From Bacillota bacterium (lineage in GTDB: Bacteria > Vulcanimicrobiota > JAJTBE01), in the NCBI GenBank assembly GCA_021287065.1, contig JAJTBE010000189.1, forward strand, positions 1-32,150: a DNA stretch of 32,150 nucleotides. The letters run 5' to 3'. Every line of letters begins with the position of its first letter. Position 1 is the first letter of the stretch. The notes beneath the pieces are model-generated. The model worked only from the letters and a program-made list of their open reading frames with translations, ran no database searches and was not told the origin of the DNA. Below are positions 1-8,495 of the stretch, piece by piece. A program made the position numbers and the translations under genes.

Positions 1-160
1 AACCGCCAGCAAACTCGATAACCACAACCCCCGGACAACAACTGCCGGATCGCAACCCCCCCGCCTGCCCCCACCCCCCCCGCCAACCGCCAGTAAACTC
101 GATAACCACAACCCCCGGACAACACCCCCCGGCTCGCACCCCCCCGCCTGCCCCCAACCC
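1..160. repeat. C-rich tandem repeat, about two units of period 84 bp
   Basis: Two head-to-tail copies begin at 1 and 85. Both start AACCGCCAG(C/T)AAACTCGATA and run into the C-rich text ACCACAACCCCCGGACAAC, then GCCTGCCCCC. The copies differ by a few substitutions and small length changes in the C tracts. The array is cut by the window edge, so its full copy number is unknown. It is non-coding and lies downstream of the minus-strand ATP-grasp gene. The right end passes into a hairpin repeat (163-217) related to the one at 31915-32018. Confidence 0.75.
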
Positions 161-162
161 CC

Positions 163-217
163 GTCGGTCCAAATCCCCCCCGTTCCCGGGCTCCGGGAGT
201 TTTTCTCCGAAAAACAA
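163..217. repeat. partial copy of the dispersed hairpin repeat (copy C)
   Basis: GTCGGTCCAAATCCC at 163-177 is identical to 31915-31929, and CTCCGGGAG at 191-199 matches 31998-32006. Between and after these lies a short hairpin, GTTTTTC-TCC-GAAAAAC, with the T-run/A-run core seen in the other copies. This copy is shorter and more C-rich than those at 18734-18840 and 31931-32018. Confidence 0.6.
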
Positions 218-250
218 AACAGGCAGACATTTCCGCCTGCCTGTTTATAT
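210..250 (-). terminator. intrinsic terminator of the ATP-grasp gene
   Basis: A perfect 10-bp stem, AAACAGGCAG (217-226) with CTGCCTGTTT (237-246), has a 10-nt loop. Read on the minus strand it is followed by TTTTGTTTTT, a typical U-tract. It begins 23 bp past the stop codon of the ATP-grasp gene. Confidence 0.85.
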
Positions 251-268
251 CTGTTAAAACAACTGCAA

Positions 269-1504
269 TTAAACGGTTGCTTTCATTTTGTCGTGTTCGC
301 ATTTTGCCCAGAAATCCCTGATTCCCTTGTAGTGGGATGTGAACTCGTCGAATTCGTGTTCCGGGAATTTCTTGCGGATCTTTCTTTCGATGATTTTATT
401 CATCTCTTCTGATGTGAAGAATTCATAAGCAGCTTCATCAAGGTGTGACAGATGTTTGGCGCAGAATTCCTCGAATTTTTCGGTTTCGAAATAATCATCG
501 GCGATTTCCATATATTTATCCAGTTTTTCCTCATAGCTGATGGCGCTTTCAGCCACATCAAGATACTTCTGCCAGTTGAGGTCAAAACGGAATTTTCTGC
601 CGGTAACGCTGCAGAATGTTGTCCAGCGGATTAGAGCTTTGATAATCCACGGGAAGTAGAAATGCAGCGACATAAACGAGCTGTCGGGCACTGCGTTGCA
701 GAAGTCCACGGGATAAAGAGTTTCTTTATCGATGGCGACTTCACAGGAATTGTATTCCCATCCGAATATGGCTCCGACCAGTTTGGTCAGTTTAACCATT
801 TCGTTGCCTTCCTTTGGTGTGAGATAATCAAAGTTAATAACATAACGCTGATGGAGGGGGTTCTTGGGTTCGTACTGCATAGGCAGAATCTGGGGTCCGA
901 TATTGAGAGCGCGGCAGAACTTGTCGTGTTCAATACCTTTCTGCAGGTGCTGCATTCTCTTGCCTGATTCGTCAAAAGCTTTGTGAAGCTCCTCAAGATT
1001 GTTGATTTTCTTTACGCCTACCCAGCCGCCGCCGTCGTAGGGTTTCATATAGATGGGATATCCGATGCTTTCTGCAATCTCTTCAAGATCAAAGAGTTTG
1101 CTGTAAAGCTCCAGAGCTTCCTGCAGAAGATCACTCTGATCTTTCTGGGGAAGAAGCCATGTGTCGGGTATGTTGACGCCCAGCTTGGCGAGCATGCAGA
1201 AACCGGTGTGCTTTTCGATTGACTGGAATGTAAAGGGATTGTTGACAACATAAACACCGTCGAGAAGAATCTTCTTGAGCCATTCCCTTGGGTTTGTGTG
1301 CCAGTGGCTTACTCTTTCCACTACAAGATTGTAATTGGGTTTGTATCTGATATTAAAAGGCTCTATTGTTATTCTTTCAGTATCAAAAGTATAAGTTTCG
1401 CCTTCGTGTTCGATTTTGAGATTGAGCTTTTTCAGAAGCCCTTCCAGAGCGTCCGGCATGGATATTTCATTGCCCAGAAGCAGTCCCAGTTTAATGTCCT
1501 TCAT
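269..1504 (-). CDS. ATP-grasp domain protein, 411 aa
   Basis: This is a cytosolic enzyme of the ATP-grasp superfamily, which couples ATP hydrolysis to carboxylate-amine or similar ligation. The substrate cannot be told from sequence. Visible features are the segment GYPIYMKPYDGGGWVGVKKI (about residues 148-167) with the expected nucleotide-binding lysine K154 and glycine-rich loop, and an acidic metal-binding stretch CEVAIDKETLYPVDFCNAVP near residues 255-275. There is no signal peptide or membrane segment. The ATG has an AGGGGG ribosome site 9 nt upstream. It follows gmhA by 63 bp with a terminator between them, so it may be transcribed separately. It could be a peptide or amino-acid ligase; D-Ala-D-Ala ligase and RimK proper seem less likely because the flanking motifs differ. 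Confidence 0.8.
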   Translation of the reverse strand: MKDIKLGLLLGNEISMPDALEGLLKKLNLKIEHEGETYTFDTERITIEPFNIRYKPNYNLVVERVSHWHTNPREWLKKILLDGVYVVNNPFTFQSIEKHTGFCMLAKLGVNIPDTWLLPQKDQSDLLQEALELYSKLFDLEEIAESIGYPIYMKPYDGGGWVGVKKINNLEELHKAFDESGKRMQHLQKGIEHDKFCRALNIGPQILPMQYEPKNPLHQRYVINFDYLTPKEGNEMVKLTKLVGAIFGWEYNSCEVAIDKETLYPVDFCNAVPDSSFMSLHFYFPWIIKALIRWTTFCSVTGRKFRFDLNWQKYLDVAESAISYEEKLDKYMEIADDYFETEKFEEFCAKHLSHLDEAAYEFFTSEEMNKIIERKIRKKFPEHEFDEFTSHYKGIRDFWAKCEHDKMKATV

Positions 1505-1542
1505 TGATAATTACCCCCTGATGTAAAATTGAGAATTTACGG

Positions 1543-1569
1543 AAAACAGTGGAGCAGCCACTGCGTTTT
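1543..1569 (-). terminator. probable terminator overlapping the gmhA stop codon
   Basis: The stem AGTGG-AGCAG-CCACT is extended by AAAAC/GTTTT across a small bulge. On the minus strand the stem is followed by TTTTCC. It overlaps the gmhA stop codon (1568-1570). The U-tract is short, so termination may be partial. Confidence 0.55.
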
Positions 1570-2134
1570 ACTGAGGCATGTTTAATTCGATAAGCTCGCA
1601 GAGAATATGCCCTATCAGGATATGTGCTTCCTGAATCCGGCAAGTTCTGCCTGAAGATATAATAAGGCACTCATCGCATAAATCCTTCAGATGCCCGCCG
1701 TCTTTTCCCGAAAGTCCGATTATGGCGGCTCCTGCAGATTTTGCGAATTCCACAGCTTTGTTGATATTTGGGGATGTTCCTGATGTGCTGATGGCAAGTA
1801 TTACATCTTCCGGTTTTGCAAAAGCTTTTACCTGCCGGAGAAATACATCATCAAACCCAAAATCATTTGACACTGCCGTAAGAATAGACGAATTTGTAGT
1901 AATTGCTATAGCCGGAATAGGCTTGTGATCTGTTTCAAACCTTCCGACCAGTTCTGCGGTAATATGCTGAGCATCGGCAGCAGAGCCTCCGTTGCCCATA
2001 ACTATAAGCTTCCCGCCTGATAGCAGCCTTTTTGTGATAATTTGGGCGGCATTTTCAATCTGCGGGATCATACAGGTCAGCCCCATATAAATCTGCTGAG
2101 CCTGTTCAATGGAATTCCTGATGGTGTTCTGCAA
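1568..2134 (-). CDS. gmhA: phosphoheptose isomerase (sedoheptulose-7-phosphate isomerase), 188 aa
   Basis: GmhA converts D-sedoheptulose 7-phosphate to D-glycero-D-manno-heptose 7-phosphate, the first step toward ADP-heptose for lipopolysaccharide or S-layer glycan. It is a single SIS domain of usual family length (E. coli 192 aa). Visible are GNGGSAADAQH (47-57), STSGTSPN (116-123) and RIQEAHILIGH (166-176). E61 and H176 align with the catalytic E65 and H180 of E. coli GmhA at a constant offset of 4. The start is TTG with AGGGAAG upstream at good spacing; the next ATG (residue 17) would remove the first helix. It lies 97 bp downstream of the translocase-HEAT gene. No other heptose-pathway gene (gmhB, hldE, waaC) is in the window. 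DiaA, a SIS paralogue, is less likely given the conserved catalytic residues. Confidence 0.93.
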   Translation of the reverse strand: MQNTIRNSIEQAQQIYMGLTCMIPQIENAAQIITKRLLSGGKLIVMGNGGSAADAQHITAELVGRFETDHKPIPAIAITTNSSILTAVSNDFGFDDVFLRQVKAFAKPEDVILAISTSGTSPNINKAVEFAKSAGAAIIGLSGKDGGHLKDLCDECLIISSGRTCRIQEAHILIGHILCELIELNMPQ

Positions 2135-2231
2135 TGTTATTCTTCCCTGTAAGCATTAGGATATAAAGAAAATTCTGAGAAGAGTCGTATATTCCTTTTT
2201 CTGCACAACGGTTATCTGACCGGTTTTATCC

Positions 2232-5015
2232 TTATTCCTTTGTCAGGTGTTTTAATCCAAGACTTGCGTGTTCTGCTATCAGTTTGTTTTCGCTGATTGC
2301 GTAGAATTCAAGTTCTTCTTTCCACGATTTCAACCCAAGTTTTCCTGCGGCAAGGTAGATCCACGCTTTCAGCCATTCATCCGGACTTTTATTTATTATT
2401 TTCAGTATTTCTTCTGATTTTTGATCTTTTTCATCAAATAGTTCCCTTACGCAGGTTATTTCGTCATGAAGTGTATCTTTGTCGAAAAGGGGGATAATGG
2501 TTTTTCTGTAGCCTGCGGGAAGGACATTCTCAAGGGCTTCCACTGCGATGTTTTTCTTGCGGATGTCTCCTGAGAATATATTTTCCATAATTTTAAGTAT
2601 GCGTTCCTCTGGGTTAAGCAGGTGCAGCCCGCAAAGGATTATTTTCTTCAGGCTTATTATTCTGTCGGTCAGCAAAGCAGACAATGTGCCGCTTAATACA
2701 TAATCACCGTATGACAAAAGGGAACACGCTGCCCTGAGATAGTCGAGAATCTGTAATTCAGTTGCATCAACCATTTCCTGAACCGCTTTTTGCTGTTCTC
2801 TTGTAAGCTTGCGATCCTTCGGAAAAACACGGGCAATATGGACAAAAGAAGAATCAATGACTTCCGGGGGCATTGTTTCTGCACACTGAATCAGATAATC
2901 CAGCTCCCAGTGGCCTCCGATTTTTACTATTATGTTTAATTTTGTTTCGTTGAGAAGGGGCGGATCGTCATCAACAATACTTTCTCTGACAGCATCTGCT
3001 GCTGATTTACCTGCTTTTATAAGACTTTCTCCTGCAATAGCAACCACTTCCTCATCAGGGTGTTCGAGAAGTTCAATCAGATTGGGGATTGTTTCTTCAG
3101 CTTTAAGAATACCCGCTGAGGCAGCAGCTTCCTTAAGAACATCCGGCGACGGGTCTTTGAGAAGCTGGGCGAGGTCCCATTTGAATTTTCCGTCTTTATC
3201 CATCGAAAGGCATCTTGCCGCAAAAACCCTCGCTTTTTCCACATCAGATGAAAAAAGTTTCTGAAGGCGGGCTTGCTGCTCCACATTGAGGTTTCTTTTT
3301 TTCCATATATGCGCAAGAAGAAATCCGGCAACCATATCTTCTTCTTCAGGGAGAAGAAGGGGAGCGTTGATTTCAAAAGTCCACGGGTCGATCTTCAGCA
3401 GATTTTCGAGTATAAAAAGCCTGTCCTGAGGAAGCTGAGCTTTGTAAATTTTCATAAGCTTGGGATATATTTCCTTGCCGCCTATATCTCCAAGAGCATC
3501 AATGGCGGCATGCCTTACCTTGGGGTTGTCGTTTTCAAGAAGTTCAACAATATCATCTCTGAGAAGTTCAAGCTTCATCTCTCCTGCTACTTCCAGAGCG
3601 AAAATTCTTGTGGATTCGCTGCCTCCTTTTATTGTTCTTCTCAGAATTTCAACAGCCGACTGGCTTTTCAGATTTGCAAGGGAAAGGAGGGACTCGAAGC
3701 TCCCTTTTCCCCCGCCCACTGAAAAGTTGTTAAAAAGACTTTCCACAAACTGCCCTCTGAGATTCCAAATCAGATAAACCCAGAGAGCGAGTATGGCAAA
3801 CATTGCGTAATTGATGATTGGGGCAAAATTAACCGGAAATATCCTTACAAGCCACATCAGAAGCAAACCTGACAAACCGATGGACAAAGGGGTAATGATA
3901 ATTTTTGTGAAGCTCATAGCTTCGTCCCGGTTCTTTTCAGGGATCGAACCGTATATGGTTTCGCTGGCTGTTTTGAAGAATGTGGCAAGGCAGAGAACAT
4001 TTATGAAGTAAGCTGCTAAAAGGGGAAGAGGTGAATTTCCGTAAACAACCGCAAATATCAGCGGAACAGCTATCAGGGCAGGCTGAAGATATAAAGTGCG
4101 TATAATGCCGAGGCCCGTAACGATTCTGCTTGTAAAAAAGAGCTGGTATCCGAGAAGCACCGCAAGATATAAGGCTCCGTTGAAAACCCCCAGATATTCT
4201 GCATAATGGTTTTCAAAACCCGCTCCTGACGGGATGGAATCCCCCACAGCATTTGAAAATTCAATGAAAAGATACATCGAAACAAAAGAAACCAGAAAAT
4301 GTATGGCGATGAGAAGCTTGAGAATTGGAATATGTCTGAATATACGGAGTGCTGCGGTTGCGATTGATCTTATCTTTACTTTTTTCCGCGTTTCTGATGT
4401 TGTGATAACCGATTTTTTAAACATTGTATGGATGAGAACAGCAGATACGAAGAATGATGCGCTCCAGTAGTAAATCAGATTAACCACGCCCACTTTTTCT
4501 ACAAGAAGCTGAATTGAAAAACCTGTGAGGATGGCGCCGATTGTTCCGCCGAGGCCCAGAAGGGGGAACAGTCTTTTTCCCTGACGGGGATGATAAATGA
4601 GATTGGCAAGGGACCAATACTGAAAGTTGACAAGCATCAGAATGCATATTCCCATAACAAAAACGGCTATTATAATATTTTCATGCCCCTGATAGTTTCG
4701 CAGGAGCAGTCCCGAAACAAGGGCTGCAATTCCGTATGCTATAAAACTTCCCGTAAGTATGCCTTTTCTGGAGAATTTATTTTCCATATACAGATAAAGC
4801 AGAAAGTAAGGGATCATAACCAAAGAAGCAATAATAAAGGCCACAGGCAGTTTGTCTATACCCGCGCTTTTTATGAAAAGTGCATTAACCCCTGAAAATG
4901 CGGCAATAGAGCCTGATGTGGTTACAAAGTGAACCAGAATAAGCCAGAGGAGTGAATTCCACTCGTTCCGGCATATCAGAAGAGCCTGTTCCAGCTTCTC
5001 CCTTAAATTGAACAT
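2232..5015 (-). CDS. ATP/ADP-translocase-like membrane protein fused to HEAT repeats, 927 aa
   Basis: The N-terminal half (about 1-430) is strongly hydrophobic, with roughly 12 predicted membrane segments and the look of the NTT/Npt1 branch of the major facilitator superfamily. One typical patch is QYWSLANLIYHPRQGKRLFP, another FKTASETIYGSIPEKNRDEA. The C-terminal half (about 440-920) is soluble and built from HEAT-type helix pairs, for instance around residues 490-510 (ELLENDNPKVRHAAIDALG) and 640-665 (IPNLIELLEHPDEEVVAIAG). Free-living bacteria often encode such NTT-like/HEAT fusions, whose substrate is unknown; they should not be assumed to import ATP. The ATG is 13 bp after the methyltransferase stop, so the two are co-transcribed. 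The HEAT part probably serves as a cytosolic docking scaffold. Confidence 0.8.
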   Translation of the reverse strand: MFNLREKLEQALLICRNEWNSLLWLILVHFVTTSGSIAAFSGVNALFIKSAGIDKLPVAFIIASLVMIPYFLLYLYMENKFSRKGILTGSFIAYGIAALVSGLLLRNYQGHENIIIAVFVMGICILMLVNFQYWSLANLIYHPRQGKRLFPLLGLGGTIGAILTGFSIQLLVEKVGVVNLIYYWSASFFVSAVLIHTMFKKSVITTSETRKKVKIRSIATAALRIFRHIPILKLLIAIHFLVSFVSMYLFIEFSNAVGDSIPSGAGFENHYAEYLGVFNGALYLAVLLGYQLFFTSRIVTGLGIIRTLYLQPALIAVPLIFAVVYGNSPLPLLAAYFINVLCLATFFKTASETIYGSIPEKNRDEAMSFTKIIITPLSIGLSGLLLMWLVRIFPVNFAPIINYAMFAILALWVYLIWNLRGQFVESLFNNFSVGGGKGSFESLLSLANLKSQSAVEILRRTIKGGSESTRIFALEVAGEMKLELLRDDIVELLENDNPKVRHAAIDALGDIGGKEIYPKLMKIYKAQLPQDRLFILENLLKIDPWTFEINAPLLLPEEEDMVAGFLLAHIWKKRNLNVEQQARLQKLFSSDVEKARVFAARCLSMDKDGKFKWDLAQLLKDPSPDVLKEAAASAGILKAEETIPNLIELLEHPDEEVVAIAGESLIKAGKSAADAVRESIVDDDPPLLNETKLNIIVKIGGHWELDYLIQCAETMPPEVIDSSFVHIARVFPKDRKLTREQQKAVQEMVDATELQILDYLRAACSLLSYGDYVLSGTLSALLTDRIISLKKIILCGLHLLNPEERILKIMENIFSGDIRKKNIAVEALENVLPAGYRKTIIPLFDKDTLHDEITCVRELFDEKDQKSEEILKIINKSPDEWLKAWIYLAAGKLGLKSWKEELEFYAISENKLIAEHASLGLKHLTKE

Positions 5016-5028
5016 ATCTGCATACCTG

Positions 5029-5793
5029 CTATTTTTTCGCTATTCCCCAGAAAAGAGGCAGCAGCGTTATTCTTGTACCCTGTTCAAGCGCCTCTTCATC
5101 TCTTTTTCTTACTGATTTTGCCCAGTTTTTCATCATAGTGCCTTTGGCGGTCATTTCCGAAAATTTCCATACATGTTCAAATTCACGCCTCATGGTTTTG
5201 TCATCCCATAGATCCGCAGATATTCCCATTTTTGGTTTAAGTCCCTGACTGGACATAACCGCTTTCAGTTTTCTTCCGAAGAAAGGATCTGCTCCTTCGT
5301 TTCTTATTGCTCTGGTTGTGGCATCTGCAGCGTTGAATTCGTCGGGGTAGTCGATTTTTGCGCCATAATCTGGTTCTGAGGCACAAATAATCCATCCGCC
5401 GGGCTTAACCACTCTTTTCATTTCTGAAACAGCCTTATATGGATTTCTGACCCACATCAGGACAAAGTGGCAGGTAACACAATCGAAAGTGTCGTCCTCA
5501 TAGGGCAGAGCTTCGGCATTTCCGATTTTAAAGTGGCCTTCTGGAAACTTTTCCTTTGCCTTTTTTATAAGCTCGGGATTGAGATCAATTCCATGGACTT
5601 CCGGCACACCCATTCCGAAAATTTCTCTTGAAATCAGACCTATTCCGCAGCCCACATCAAGAACTTTTTTCTGATTTTTCATATTTACCTTGCGGTAAAT
5701 CTGATGTCTGAGCTTTTTTGTCCATCCGAACTGACGGGTTAAATGCATTTCCCACAATTCAGCGTTTAATACTTTTTCTGAAGTCGGATCCAT
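5029..5793 (-). CDS. class I SAM-dependent methyltransferase, 254 aa
   Basis: This is a Rossmann-fold methyltransferase of the Methyltransf_11/UbiE-like type. Motif I is VLDVGCGIGL (44-53), the acidic residue of motif II is D70 in HGIDLNPE, motif III is GNAEALPYEDDTFD (91-104), and KPGG (130-133) marks the post-core turn. About 110 C-terminal residues after the core probably form the substrate-binding part and give no clue to the methyl acceptor. No signal peptide or membrane segment is visible. Its ATG lies 2 bp past the htrA stop and its stop lies 13 bp before the translocase-HEAT start, so it is the middle gene of a three-gene operon. The substrate is unknown; a quinone or small-molecule acceptor is possible but unsupported. 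Confidence 0.88.
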   Translation of the reverse strand: MDPTSEKVLNAELWEMHLTRQFGWTKKLRHQIYRKVNMKNQKKVLDVGCGIGLISREIFGMGVPEVHGIDLNPELIKKAKEKFPEGHFKIGNAEALPYEDDTFDCVTCHFVLMWVRNPYKAVSEMKRVVKPGGWIICASEPDYGAKIDYPDEFNAADATTRAIRNEGADPFFGRKLKAVMSSQGLKPKMGISADLWDDKTMRREFEHVWKFSEMTAKGTMMKNWAKSVRKRDEEALEQGTRITLLPLFWGIAKK

Positions 5794-5795
5794 AA

Positions 5796-6821
5796 TTACT
5801 GCCTCATCCCTTCAAGTTTTACTATTGCCCTGAGTTTGCGTCCCTGTCTTGAAACGACAATCTGCACCGTATCTCCGGGTTTATAGTTGAATATAGCTTT
5901 CTGAACATCTTCTACTTTTGTTACCGGAACCTGATTTATGGAAATTATCACATCTCCGGGTCTTAAACCGGCATCTCTTGCAGGCGAATCCGGCGGGAAA
6001 TTGATTATTACCACTCCATGTTTTACCCCAAGGCTCATGTCCGGCGTAATTTCACTTACCTGAACTCCCAGCCAGGGTTTCATCTGTGTTCCGCCTTTTC
6101 CGGTCATCAGTCTGTTGGCAACTTTCATTGCATTGTTAATGGGAATGGCAAAACTAAGCCCCTGTGCCAGTTCTCCGCTTCTGCCCGTATAAACAAGAGT
6201 ATTTATGCCAATCACCTGTCCGGACGAATTAGCCAGAGCGCCGCCGGAATTTCCCGGATTAATAGCTGCATCCGTCTGGATAAGGTCTCTGTAACTTATT
6301 GAAAATTCACTGGTTCCCGCTGAAAGATTTCTTCCCATTCCGCTGATACATCCTACGGTAACTGTGGAATTAAACTTCCAGGGATTGCCTATTGCGATGG
6401 CGAGCTGTCCTTTTTTTAAGCCTGATGAATTGCCTATGGACGCAACGGGGAGGTTTGAACCATCGATTTTAACAACTGCAATGTCTTCTCTGGGGTCCGC
6501 TTTCCAGGAAACAGCCTGAAATTTTCTGCCGTCACTGAGAAAAACATAGATCTTTGCTGCGTTTCGAATGACATGTGCGTTTGTGATAACCCAGCCGGAG
6601 CGTGTTATGATAACTCCGGAACCGGTGCTTTCCCTTGAGGAACCGTATGAACTCCATACTGTTTTTATGTTTACAACTGCAGGTTCAACTCTGTCCACTG
6701 CATCAACTACGGTTTTCTCCACTCCCGGATACCCTGCCCATACCGGTTTAAAACCTGCGGGAATAAGAAAAACCGACATTATAAATAAAAAGATTGCTGT
6801 TTTAAGTTTATTGTTTGACAT
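5796..6821 (-). CDS. HtrA/DegP-family periplasmic serine protease, 341 aa
   Basis: This is a trypsin-like protease with one C-terminal PDZ domain, acting in envelope protein quality control. The catalytic triad is intact: H83 (TNAHV), D113 (EDIAVVKI) and S192 (NPGNSGGAL). The PDZ domain spans about 235-335, with GLRPGDVIISINQVPV. Residues 1-30 form a signal peptide (MSNNKLKT, a hydrophobic core, then VWAG). I chose the ATG at 6821 over an in-frame TTG at 6869: the signal peptide begins here, and the TTG abuts a probable -10 box. The nearest GGTGGAG site is about 15 nt upstream, longer than ideal. Family length is normal for the DegS/one-PDZ class, but this protein has a cleavable-type signal. 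It is first in the operon with the methyltransferase and lies downstream of the ECF sigma module. Confidence 0.93.
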   Translation of the reverse strand: MSNNKLKTAIFLFIMSVFLIPAGFKPVWAGYPGVEKTVVDAVDRVEPAVVNIKTVWSSYGSSRESTGSGVIITRSGWVITNAHVIRNAAKIYVFLSDGRKFQAVSWKADPREDIAVVKIDGSNLPVASIGNSSGLKKGQLAIAIGNPWKFNSTVTVGCISGMGRNLSAGTSEFSISYRDLIQTDAAINPGNSGGALANSSGQVIGINTLVYTGRSGELAQGLSFAIPINNAMKVANRLMTGKGGTQMKPWLGVQVSEITPDMSLGVKHGVVIINFPPDSPARDAGLRPGDVIISINQVPVTKVEDVQKAIFNYKPGDTVQIVVSRQGRKLRAIVKLEGMRQ

Positions 6822-6860
6822 AATGATAGAAATTATCTCCACCTGAATTTTACCCTGTAT

Positions 6861-6890
6861 ATTATCCAAAAAACCTAAATTTCCTGATAA
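6861..6890 (-). promoter_or_regulatory. candidate sigma-70 promoter of the htrA operon
   Basis: On the minus strand TTATCA (6890-6885) and GATAAT (6866-6861) are separated by 18 nt. The predicted transcript would start shortly before the ATG at 6821. This supports that ATG and argues against the TTG at 6869. No ECF-type GGAAC box was recognised. Confidence 0.4.
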
Positions 6891-6909
6891 AATAATAATT
6901 ATTTTAGGA

Positions 6910-6974
6910 ATAATACAAAAGGAGCCTCTCTGGAAAGTATTCCCTGCCTGATGTGATACTTTTCAGACGGCTCC
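6910..6974 (-). terminator. intrinsic terminator of the sigma/anti-sigma operon
   Basis: A long hairpin pairs GGAGCCTCTCTGGAAAGTAT (6921-6940) with ATACTTTTCAGACGGCTCC (6956-6974) with few mismatches. On the minus strand it is followed by TTTTGTATT. It lies 28 bp past the stop of the Gly-Pro-rich protein and separates that operon from htrA. Confidence 0.75.
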
Positions 6975-7001
6975 CTGTGCAGACTAAATCCCTCCGGGGG
7001 A

Positions 7002-7817
7002 TTACCACTCCAGTCCGTCGCTGCTGCCGGTTACTTCCTGCAGCTTTCTTTCAACTATTAGTTTCTTGTTGCTTTTCCGTTTTTCCAGAAGTCCCCTGAG
7101 TTCTTTCACTTTTTCATCCAGCTTTCCGATTTCACGCTGTCTGTTGGCTGTTCTGATGTCAAAAAGCTTATCGAGGGTTTCATTCAGCTCGGTCTTAATC
7201 TGGGCTTTCTTGCCGTCATTGCCTGCTTCCCTGTATTCTCTGCACAGTTTGCGGAGTTTCAGGTCGTAAACCATTTCATCCTTGAGGCCCTTATATGCTT
7301 CGGGGTCTCTCTTTTCCAGCATTTTCATCAGGCGCATGTTTCTGGTGAATTCAAATACGATTCTTCCATACTCCATAGGTTTAACGGTTTTGAGGTCCTG
7401 AATTTCGGCATATCCCTGAGGATCTTCTTTTTTCATCCAGGTTTCAAATTCCTTAATATCATCACTGCTCACAGGCTCAAGAAATCCGGGTCTGGATGAA
7501 CTTCCCATGGGTCCTGAACCGGGTCCCCTCATTCCGCCGGGACCGCCTGTTATTCCCACGGGTCCGCCGGGTAAGCTGCCGGGTCCGCCGGATAAGCTTC
7601 CGGGACCACCGGACAGACTGCTGTCAGGCCCTCCTCCGGGAGGCAGCATTGCCTCGGGGGGATCTATCGGACCTTTTTCTGCAGCGGTAACGGTTACACT
7701 TTCCGCTGCAAGTGTTTTCTGTTTTTCCATTTTATTGAACTGCGCCATAGCGACGGCGCCGATTATGAACACAGCAATTATAATTGCTGCGGTTATAGCT
7801 GGTTTTAAATTTTTCAT
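7002..7817 (-). CDS. exported Gly-Pro-rich coiled-coil protein, third gene of the ECF sigma operon, 271 aa
   Basis: I do not recognise a named family. Residues about 8-27 form one hydrophobic segment that could be a signal anchor or uncleaved signal peptide. Residues about 60-105 are a low-complexity linker with repeated SGGPGSL-like units. From about 115 to 260 the sequence is charged and helical (for example KLDEKVKELRGLLEKRKSNK), like the periplasmic helical sensors of the CpxP/Spy/ZraP/CnrX type. The start has GGAGAT upstream and lies 21 bp after the anti-sigma stop, so the genes are co-transcribed. In CnrX- and CpxP-like systems such a protein senses stress or metal in the periplasm and controls the anti-sigma factor or kinase. 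That role here is inferred from gene order and topology. Confidence 0.65.
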   Translation of the reverse strand: MKNLKPAITAAIIIAVFIIGAVAMAQFNKMEKQKTLAAESVTVTAAEKGPIDPPEAMLPPGGGPDSSLSGGPGSLSGGPGSLPGGPVGITGGPGGMRGPGSGPMGSSSRPGFLEPVSSDDIKEFETWMKKEDPQGYAEIQDLKTVKPMEYGRIVFEFTRNMRLMKMLEKRDPEAYKGLKDEMVYDLKLRKLCREYREAGNDGKKAQIKTELNETLDKLFDIRTANRQREIGKLDEKVKELRGLLEKRKSNKKLIVERKLQEVTGSSDGLEW

Positions 7818-7838
7818 AACAGATCTCCTTTCCGGCTG

Positions 7839-8480
7839 TTAGTATGAACTCATCATTTTTACAATATCATCCGCTTCGGACTTCAGGTTCATGTATTCTC
7901 CATAGTTGCTTGCATCTGCAAACTGTGGATACAACCTGCTTCCGTAGTTTCCGTTTACATTCAGGTCAGCGATGTCCGATGCGCCCAAGCTTTCAAGTTC
8001 TGCGCTTTTCAGCCGGTTCTGCACTGTATCTATGCCGCTGGCAATGTCCGCTGCCGTTGCCACTGTGTCATTTTCTTTATTTACTGTGACTGCTGTTGGT
8101 GTTTTTCCGGCGGTATCCGGTTTGTTTTCATTCATGACAAAACTTATTATCATAAACATACCGGCAAACAACATCAGCATAGCAAGACCAACCCTGAGGA
8201 TTTTTCTGAACCTGAAAAGAGAGAAGGACAACTGTTCGAAGGGACTCTTCCTTCTGTCTCTGTAGGAAATCGCTTTCTCAAGGACAATCCTGCGCAGTTC
8301 AGGAGCCGGATCTTCCGGAGGCAGTGTGTTTAAAAGTCCAAGAGTTTCTTTCATTTCCTCCAGTTCTTTTCTGCATCCTTCACAACCGGCGATGTGTTCT
8401 TCAAACAGTTTCTTTTTATGCCCTGTAAGTTCGCCGTAAAGATACAGAACGCTCAGATTTTTAAAATCTGTTTCGTGCAT
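7839..8480 (-). CDS. anti-sigma factor with N-terminal zinc-finger (ZAS) domain, 213 aa
   Basis: The N-terminus carries H29-x3-C33-x2-C36 (EEHIAGCEGC), the zinc-binding motif of zf-HC2/ZAS anti-sigma factors, which hold ECF sigma factors inactive. A single membrane helix lies at about 92-113 (GLAMLMLFAGMFMIISFVM). The remaining ~100 residues, rich in D, T, S and N, would lie in the periplasm and receive the signal. The ATG has a strong AAGGAGG site and lies 15 bp after the sigma stop, the usual sigma/anti-sigma coupling. The periplasmic half is not recognised. Confidence 0.88.
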   Translation of the reverse strand: MHETDFKNLSVLYLYGELTGHKKKLFEEHIAGCEGCRKELEEMKETLGLLNTLPPEDPAPELRRIVLEKAISYRDRRKSPFEQLSFSLFRFRKILRVGLAMLMLFAGMFMIISFVMNENKPDTAGKTPTAVTVNKENDTVATAADIASGIDTVQNRLKSAELESLGASDIADLNVNGNYGSRLYPQFADASNYGEYMNLKSEADDIVKMMSSY

Positions 8481-8495
8481 TTTGGCTCCTCCTTT

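Noticed and set aside
2205-2230. Terminator between the translocase-HEAT gene and gmhA
   Set aside because: A short stem (AACGGT/ACCGGTT) exists but no U-tract follows on the minus strand.
6822-6869. TTG start at 6869 for HtrA
   Set aside because: It abuts the candidate -10 box and puts 16 residues before a normal signal peptide.
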